Positions 59,562-64,000 of a stretch of 64,000 bases of DNA are shown here, one piece after another. Where the stretch lies: contig CAVVXS010000008.1 of the NCBI GenBank assembly GCA_963752225.1, forward strand, positions 62,001-126,000, read 5' to 3'. Position 1 is the stretch's first letter, and each line of letters starts with the position of its first letter. The notes beneath the pieces are model-generated. The model ran no database searches. It was not told where the DNA came from and saw only the letters and a list, made by a program, of their open reading frames with translations. This DNA is from JBBROS01 sp963752225. GTDB taxonomy: Bacteria > Pseudomonadota > Alphaproteobacteria > Acetobacterales > Acetobacteraceae. The translations under genes were made by a program, and so were the position numbers.

Positions 59562-60956
59562 GTGTCAGAGTCAGAGTTCGACGTGATCGTCATCGGCGCC
59601 GGGCCGGGGGGTTACGTTTGTGCGATCCGCGCGGCGCAGCTGGGCCTCCGCGTGGCCTGCGTGGAAAAGCGCGCCACCCTGGGCGGGACGTGCCTCAACA
59701 TCGGCTGCATCCCGAGCAAGGCGCTGCTGCAATCGAGCGAGAATTTCGACGAGGTTTCACACCACTACCAGGACCACGGCATCCTGGTCGACGGCGTGAA
59801 GCTCGACCTCGCGCGGATGCAGGCCCGCAAGGGCGAGGTCGTATCCGCCAACGTCAAGGGCGTCGAGTTCCTGTTCAAGAAGAACAAGGTCGCTTGGCTC
59901 AAGGGTGAAGCCCGCATCACCGCGCCGGGCAAGGTCGAGGTGGAGGGCGCTGCCTACACGGCCAAGCACATCGTGGTCGCAACCGGCGGCGAAAGCATCC
60001 CGTTGCCGGGCGTCGAGGTCGACGAAACCGTCATCGTCAGCAGCACTGGGGCACTCGAGCTCGACAAGGTGCCGGGCCGTCTCGTGGTGATCGGCGGCGG
60101 CTACATCGGGCTGGAGCTCGGCAGCGTGTGGAAGCGGCTCGGCGCCGAGGTCACGGTCGTGGAGTTCCTCGATCGCCTCGTGCCGGGCATGGATGGCGAG
60201 GTCGGCAAGCAGTTCGAGCGGACGCTGGGCAAGCAGGGGATCAAATTCCGGCTCTCGACCAAGGTGACCGGCGCCGAGAAGACTGCGGACGGCGTGAACC
60301 TGACGCTGGAGCCGGCCAAGGGCGGCAGCGCCGAGACGCTGCAGGCGGACGTCGTGCTCGTCGCGATCGGCCGCCGCGCATACACCGGCAGCCTCGGCCT
60401 GGAGGAGCTCGGCGTGGCGCTGGATGATCGCGGCCGGGTCCTGGTGGACGACCATTGGGCGACCAACGTGCCGGGCCTTTACGCGATCGGCGATGTGATC
60501 GCCGGGCCGATGCTGGCGCACAAGGCCGAGGAGGAGGGCGTGGCCGTGGCCGAGCGCCTGGTGGGCCAGGCGGGGCACGTCAATTACGGGGTCATCCCTG
60601 GGGTCGTCTACACGTGGCCGGAGGTCGCCAGCATCGGCCTGACGGAGGACTCCCTGAAGCAGCAAGGGGCGCCGTACCGGGTCGGCAAGTTCCCCTTCAC
60701 CGCCAACGGCCGGGCCCGGGCGATGGGCACCACCGACGGCTTTGTCAAGATCCTGGCCGAGCCGGACACGGACCGGATCCTGGGGGCGCACATCATCGGC
60801 CCGGACGCCGGCACGCTGATCGCCGAGCTGGCGACCGCGATGGAGTTCGGCGCGAGCAGCGAGGATGTGGCGCGGATCTGCCACGCGCATCCGAGCCTGT
60901 CCGAAGCTGTCAAGGAGGCCGCTCTGGCGGTCGAGGGCCGCGCGTTGCACATTTGA
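59562..60956 (+). CDS. lpdA: Dihydrolipoyl dehydrogenase (E3)
   Basis: 464 residues from a GTG with AAGGAG seven bases upstream. FAD motif GAGPGGY (12-18), redox pair C44/C49 in GGTCLNIGCIPSK, NAD motif GGGYIGLE, and the His-Glu end ICHAHPSLSEAVKEA. It reoxidises the lipoyl group of E2 and makes NADH; it may also serve other 2-oxoacid complexes. It is the last gene of the sucAB-lpdA group. An OsmC gene follows after 81 bases. Confidence 0.96.
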   Translation: MSESEFDVIVIGAGPGGYVCAIRAAQLGLRVACVEKRATLGGTCLNIGCIPSKALLQSSENFDEVSHHYQDHGILVDGVKLDLARMQARKGEVVSANVKGVEFLFKKNKVAWLKGEARITAPGKVEVEGAAYTAKHIVVATGGESIPLPGVEVDETVIVSSTGALELDKVPGRLVVIGGGYIGLELGSVWKRLGAEVTVVEFLDRLVPGMDGEVGKQFERTLGKQGIKFRLSTKVTGAEKTADGVNLTLEPAKGGSAETLQADVVLVAIGRRAYTGSLGLEELGVALDDRGRVLVDDHWATNVPGLYAIGDVIAGPMLAHKAEEEGVAVAERLVGQAGHVNYGVIPGVVYTWPEVASIGLTEDSLKQQGAPYRVGKFPFTANGRARAMGTTDGFVKILAEPDTDRILGAHIIGPDAGTLIAELATAMEFGASSEDVARICHAHPSLSEAVKEAALAVEGRALHI

Positions 60957-61037
60957 CGCGCGGGACGAACGGCAACGAACAAGGGAACCCTCGGGACGCC
61001 GAAGCGGTTTCCCAACAGTCACGGATGGGGCGGGTGG

Positions 61038-61529
61038 ATGAGCATCGAGGCGCCGAAGGAGCACGCCTATACGGTTACGGTGACTTGGACCGGCAATAGC
61101 GGGACAGGCACCTCGGCCTATCGCGCCTATGGCCGGGCCCACGACATCGAGATCCCCGGCAAGCCGGTCATCCCGGCCTCCTCCGACCCGGCCTTCCGCG
61201 GCGACCGCTCGCGCTACAATCCCGAGGAGATGCTGGTCGCCTCGCTCAGCTCCTGCCACATGCTCTGGTATCTCCACCTCTGCTCCGAGGAGGGTATTGC
61301 GGTGCAGGGCTACCAGGATGTGGCCGAAGGGGTGATGGAGGAAGACGCCACCGGCACCGGCCGCTTCAAGGAAGTGGTGCTGCAGCCGGAGGTGACGCTG
61401 CCGCTGGGTGCCGACGCCAGCCGGGCGCAGGCATTGCACGAGCAAGCGCATGACCGCTGCTTCATCGCCAACTCGGTCAATTTCCCGGTCCGCTGCGAGC
61501 CGGTGTTCCTGACCGCCAGCGCGGAATAG
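61038..61529 (+). CDS. OsmC-family peroxidase-like protein
   Basis: 163 residues. YNPEEMLVASLSSCHMLWYLHLC carries the first redox cysteine on the central helix, and HDRCFIANSVNFPV the second. This OsmC/Ohr pattern reduces organic hydroperoxides, with lipoyl proteins and Lpd as electron source in some species. Its place next to lpdA and sucB fits such a link, which is inference. The extra Cys at the end of the helix (LHLC) is less common. Confidence 0.88.
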   Translation: MSIEAPKEHAYTVTVTWTGNSGTGTSAYRAYGRAHDIEIPGKPVIPASSDPAFRGDRSRYNPEEMLVASLSSCHMLWYLHLCSEEGIAVQGYQDVAEGVMEEDATGTGRFKEVVLQPEVTLPLGADASRAQALHEQAHDRCFIANSVNFPVRCEPVFLTASAE

Positions 61530-61539
61530 GGTCGCGCCG

Positions 61540-62556
61540 GTGGCCGACCGTCCGTCCGCACCGCTGCCCGCCGCCAAGCGGGTGCTGGCTTTGACGATGG
61601 GAGACCCGGCCGGGATCGGCGGGGAGCTGACCGCCAAGGCGTGGTCCGAGCTGCGCGGACGCGGCCCGGCGTTCTGCGCGATCGACGATCCCAGCCGGCT
61701 CGAAGCCTATGCGGTGCCGGTGCAGGCGGTCGCCTCGCCCGCCGAGGCGGTCGCGGTGTTCGAAACGGCGCTGCCGGTGCTGCCGGAGCGTTTGCCGGCG
61801 CCGAGCCGGCCAGGGCAGCCCGACCCGGCGAATGCCCGCGCGGTCATCGCCAGCATCGAACGCGGCACGCGGCTGGTCCAGGCCGGGGAGGCTGCGGCGC
61901 TCGTCACCAACCCGATCGCCAAAAGCGTGCTCTACGGCGCCGGATTCGCCTACCCGGGCCACACCGAGTTCCTCGGCGCGCTGACCGGCTGCGCCTTGCC
62001 GGTGATGATGCTGGCCAACGACTTCGTGCGCGTGGTGCCGGTGACGGTGCACGTGTCGTTGCGCGAGGCGCTCGCGTCGTTGTCGACCGAACTGATCGTC
62101 GCCACCGCGCGCGTGGTCGAAGCGGCGCTGCGGCAATCCGGGATCGCGCAGCCGCGCCTCGCCGTGGCCGGGCTCAATCCGCACGCCGGCGAAGGCGGGG
62201 CGATGGGCGGCGAGGAGGCCGAGGTGATCGAGCCGGCGATTGCGGCGTTGCGGGCCGGCGGGGTCGAGGTCAGCGGGCCATGGCCGCCGGATACGATGTT
62301 CACGCCGGCGGCGCGGGCGCGGTATGACGTCGCGATCTGCATGTATCACGACCAGGCGCTGATCCCGATGAAGACGCTGGACATGGCAAGCGGGGTGAAC
62401 GTGACGCTCGGGCTGCCGATCGTGCGGACATCGCCGGACCATGGCACGGCGTTCGACATTGCCGGGCAAGGCGTCGCCGACCCGTCGAGCCTGATCGCGG
62501 CGCTGCGGATGGCGGACGAGCTGGCGGCGGGGCGGATGGAAAGGGTGGGGGCATGA
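61540..62556 (+). CDS. pdxA: 4-hydroxythreonine-4-phosphate dehydrogenase
   Basis: 338 residues from a GTG ten bases after the OsmC gene. LALTMGDPAGIGGELTAKAW, TNPIAKSVLYGAGFAYPGHTEFL, the metal His in VHVSLREAL and MYHDQALIPMK are the PdxA hallmarks. It makes the amino-ketone that PdxJ condenses with deoxyxylulose phosphate to give pyridoxine phosphate. Its stop overlaps the pdxJ ATG (ATGA). pdxA is more often next to surA, which here is 47 kb away. Confidence 0.95.
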   Translation: MADRPSAPLPAAKRVLALTMGDPAGIGGELTAKAWSELRGRGPAFCAIDDPSRLEAYAVPVQAVASPAEAVAVFETALPVLPERLPAPSRPGQPDPANARAVIASIERGTRLVQAGEAAALVTNPIAKSVLYGAGFAYPGHTEFLGALTGCALPVMMLANDFVRVVPVTVHVSLREALASLSTELIVATARVVEAALRQSGIAQPRLAVAGLNPHAGEGGAMGGEEAEVIEPAIAALRAGGVEVSGPWPPDTMFTPAARARYDVAICMYHDQALIPMKTLDMASGVNVTLGLPIVRTSPDHGTAFDIAGQGVADPSSLIAALRMADELAAGRMERVGA

Positions 62557-63266
62557 TCCGTCTGGGCGTCAACGTGGATCACGTGGCGACGATCCGCAAC
62601 GCACGCGGCGGCCCGCATCCGGACCCGCTGGCGGCCGCACTGGTGGCGGTCGGCGCCGGCGCCGACGGCATCACCGTGCACCTGCGTGAGGATCGCCGGC
62701 ACATCCGCGACGACGACGTGGACCGGATCGCGGCCGAGCGAGCCAATATCCGGCTCAACCTCGAGATGGCCGCCACCGACGAGATGGTCGCCATCGCGCT
62801 GCGTCACCGGCCGGCCGCCTGCTGCCTGGTGCCGGAGAAGCGCACCGAGGTGACGACCGAAGGTGGCCTCGACGCTGCCGGCCAGATCATGAGCCTGCAG
62901 CCCAAGGTGGCGGCGCTGCGGGCGGCGGGCATCCGGGTCAGCCTGTTCCTCGACCCCGATCCGGCGCAGCTCGAGGCCGCGGCGGAACTTGCCGCTGACG
63001 TGGTCGAGCTGCACACCGGGTCCTATGCCGAGGGGCGCGACGGCGAGCTGGAGCGGCTCGCGGCAGGGGCCCGGCACTTGTCCGAGCTCGGGCTCGAGTG
63101 TCACGCCGGCCATGGGCTGACCTACGCCAACGTGCAGCCGGTGGCGGCGCTGCCGGAGGTGACCGAGCTGAACATCGGGCATTTCCTGGTCGGCGAGGCG
63201 ATCATGGACGGACTGCCCGGGGTGGTGGCGCGGATGCGGGCGTTGATGCTGGCGGCGCGGGCGTGA
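62553..63266 (+). CDS. pdxJ: Pyridoxine 5'-phosphate synthase
   Basis: 237 residues. LGVNVDHVATIRNARGG, ITVHLREDRRHI, CLVPEKRTEVTTEGGLD and CHAGHGLTY are typical of the PdxJ TIM barrel, including the catalytic His and Glu. It consumes the unstable product of PdxA, so the overlap of the two genes makes functional sense. The vitamin B6 made here is needed by the decarboxylase encoded at 3.1-5.4 kb. panC follows after 22 bases. Confidence 0.96.
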   Translation: MIRLGVNVDHVATIRNARGGPHPDPLAAALVAVGAGADGITVHLREDRRHIRDDDVDRIAAERANIRLNLEMAATDEMVAIALRHRPAACCLVPEKRTEVTTEGGLDAAGQIMSLQPKVAALRAAGIRVSLFLDPDPAQLEAAAELAADVVELHTGSYAEGRDGELERLAAGARHLSELGLECHAGHGLTYANVQPVAALPEVTELNIGHFLVGEAIMDGLPGVVARMRALMLAARA

Positions 63267-63288
63267 GCCGCCGGGCGCCGGCCGGCCG

Positions 63289-64000
63289 GTGATCGTCGCG
63301 CGCACCGTGCCCGAGCTGCGCGCCGCGCTGGCGGGCGCGGTGCGGCCGCTCGGCCTGGTGCCGACCATGGGCGCGCTGCACGCCGGGCATCTGGCGCTGG
63401 TGGCGGCGGCCCGTGCGGCCGGCGCGCGCAGCTTGGTCGCGTCGGTGTTCGTAAACCCGCTGCAGTTCGAGACGGCGACCGACCTCGAGCGCTACCCGCG
63501 GACGGAGGAGAGCGACCTTGCCGCGCTGCAGGGGGCGGGGTGCGAGATCGCCTGGCTGCCTTCGGTCGGCGTGATGTATCCGGCCGGCGCCTGCTCGACG
63601 ATCGCGGTGGAGGGCCCGGCCACGGGGTTCGAGGGCGCGGCGCGGCCGGGGCATTTCGGCGGCGTCGCGACCGTGGTGGGCAAGCTGTTCCATCAGACTG
63701 GCGCCGAGCTTGCGGTGTTCGGCGAGAAGGACTGGCAGCAGGTGCAGGTGGTGCGCCGGATGGTGGCCGACCTCGACTGGCCGATCGAGGTGATCGTGAC
63801 GCCCACCGTACGCGAAGCGGACGGGTTGGCGATGTCGTCGCGCAACCGCTTCCTGACCGCGGCCGAGCGGTCGGCGGCGCCGAGCCTGTTCCGGGTGCTG
63901 CAAGGCGTGGCGGCGGGGGTCCGCGCCGGGCGGCCCGGCGCGGCCGAGGACGGGATTGCGGCGCTTGCGGTGGCCGGGTTCGTGCCGGACTACCTCGCTT
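63289..64000 (+). CDS. panC: Pantothenate synthetase, N-terminal part (cut by window edge)
   Basis: 237 residues from a GTG to the window end. LGLVPTMGALHAGHLALV holds the HIGH-like ATP motif, FVNPLQFE and FGEKDWQQVQVVRRM the pantoate and adenylate site, and AMSSRNRFL the KMSKS-like loop. The enzyme joins pantoate and beta-alanine to form vitamin B5. The remaining 40 or so residues lie outside. No panB is seen upstream. Confidence 0.93.
   Translation, partial: MIVARTVPELRAALAGAVRPLGLVPTMGALHAGHLALVAAARAAGARSLVASVFVNPLQFETATDLERYPRTEESDLAALQGAGCEIAWLPSVGVMYPAGACSTIAVEGPATGFEGAARPGHFGGVATVVGKLFHQTGAELAVFGEKDWQQVQVVRRMVADLDWPIEVIVTPTVREADGLAMSSRNRFLTAAERSAAPSLFRVLQGVAAGVRAGRPGAAEDGIAALAVAGFVPDYLA

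Overview
This is a very GC-rich chromosomal window. It is packed with overlapping genes and uses many GTG and TTG starts. Several features point to an alphaproteobacterium of the Rhodospirillales, probably close to Acetobacteraceae. These are a MucR/Ros regulator lacking most zinc ligands, a Fur-type protein without CxxC pairs, a CnoX-type thioredoxin/TPR protein that keeps its CGPC site, an XRE regulator directly after lnt, and an OlsB-type acyltransferase. No phage, insertion sequence, CRISPR array or rRNA is seen. The only RNA gene recognised is one tRNA-Arg(TCT). The placement rests on protein character alone and is an inference.

Layout. 1-11.7 kb: an edge-cut cytochrome P450, a broken TetR-type regulator, an MHS-type transporter, cytochrome b561, an Orn/Lys/Arg decarboxylase with an atypical response regulator upstream, a propionyl/acetyl-CoA synthetase, a Nudix protein, a DUF3833 lipoprotein, a CaiB/BaiF CoA-transferase, a thioesterase and a DUF4112 protein. 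11.8-18.7 kb: a SulP transporter and the outer-membrane set lptG-lptD-surA, with holC divergent. 18.8-27.6 kb: a coupled run of an unknown 87-aa protein, an AtzG-like subunit and an amidase, then a 5'-truncated Uma2 gene coupled to a GMC oxidoreductase; on the other strand a DUF3445 protein, a DEAD-box helicase and an M29 aminopeptidase; then a small membrane protein behind two perfect inverted repeats.

27.7-38.4 kb: a Yellow/royal-jelly family protein; a tight five-gene run cnoX, LON-N domain, Trm112, DUF971 and a degenerate ExeA-like protein; a yejBEF peptide ABC transporter whose yejB is frameshifted; DUF2945; an orphan sarcosine-oxidase-gamma-like gene; tRNA-Arg; and a proline-rich anchored protein. 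38.4-45.6 kb: a DUF3311 + sodium:solute symporter pair, an LLM flavin monooxygenase, a LacI regulator with a 22-bp perfect palindrome in front of it and a divergent microprotein + MFS exporter, and a 5'-nucleotidase-type phosphatase.

45.6-53.9 kb: a housekeeping run of nfu, nitroreductase, tsaB, rimI, mucR, fur, olsB, 2-hydroxyacid dehydrogenase, lnt and an XRE regulator, with tusA and DUF2244 on the opposite strand. 54-61.5 kb: TCA-cycle genes mdh, sucA, sucB and lpdA, without the sucCD genes usually found between mdh and sucA, followed by an OsmC protein. 61.5-64 kb: cofactor genes pdxA, pdxJ (overlapping) and an edge-cut panC.

The most notable points are the palindromic operator at 42638-42659, a hairpin that buries the ribosome binding site before the 87-aa gene, the yejB frameshift that opens directly into yejE, paired hairpins plus a start-stop ATG-TAA before lpdA, and the cnoX five-gene run. 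I found no single clearly new system. These regulatory and operon-scale signals are the best candidates.
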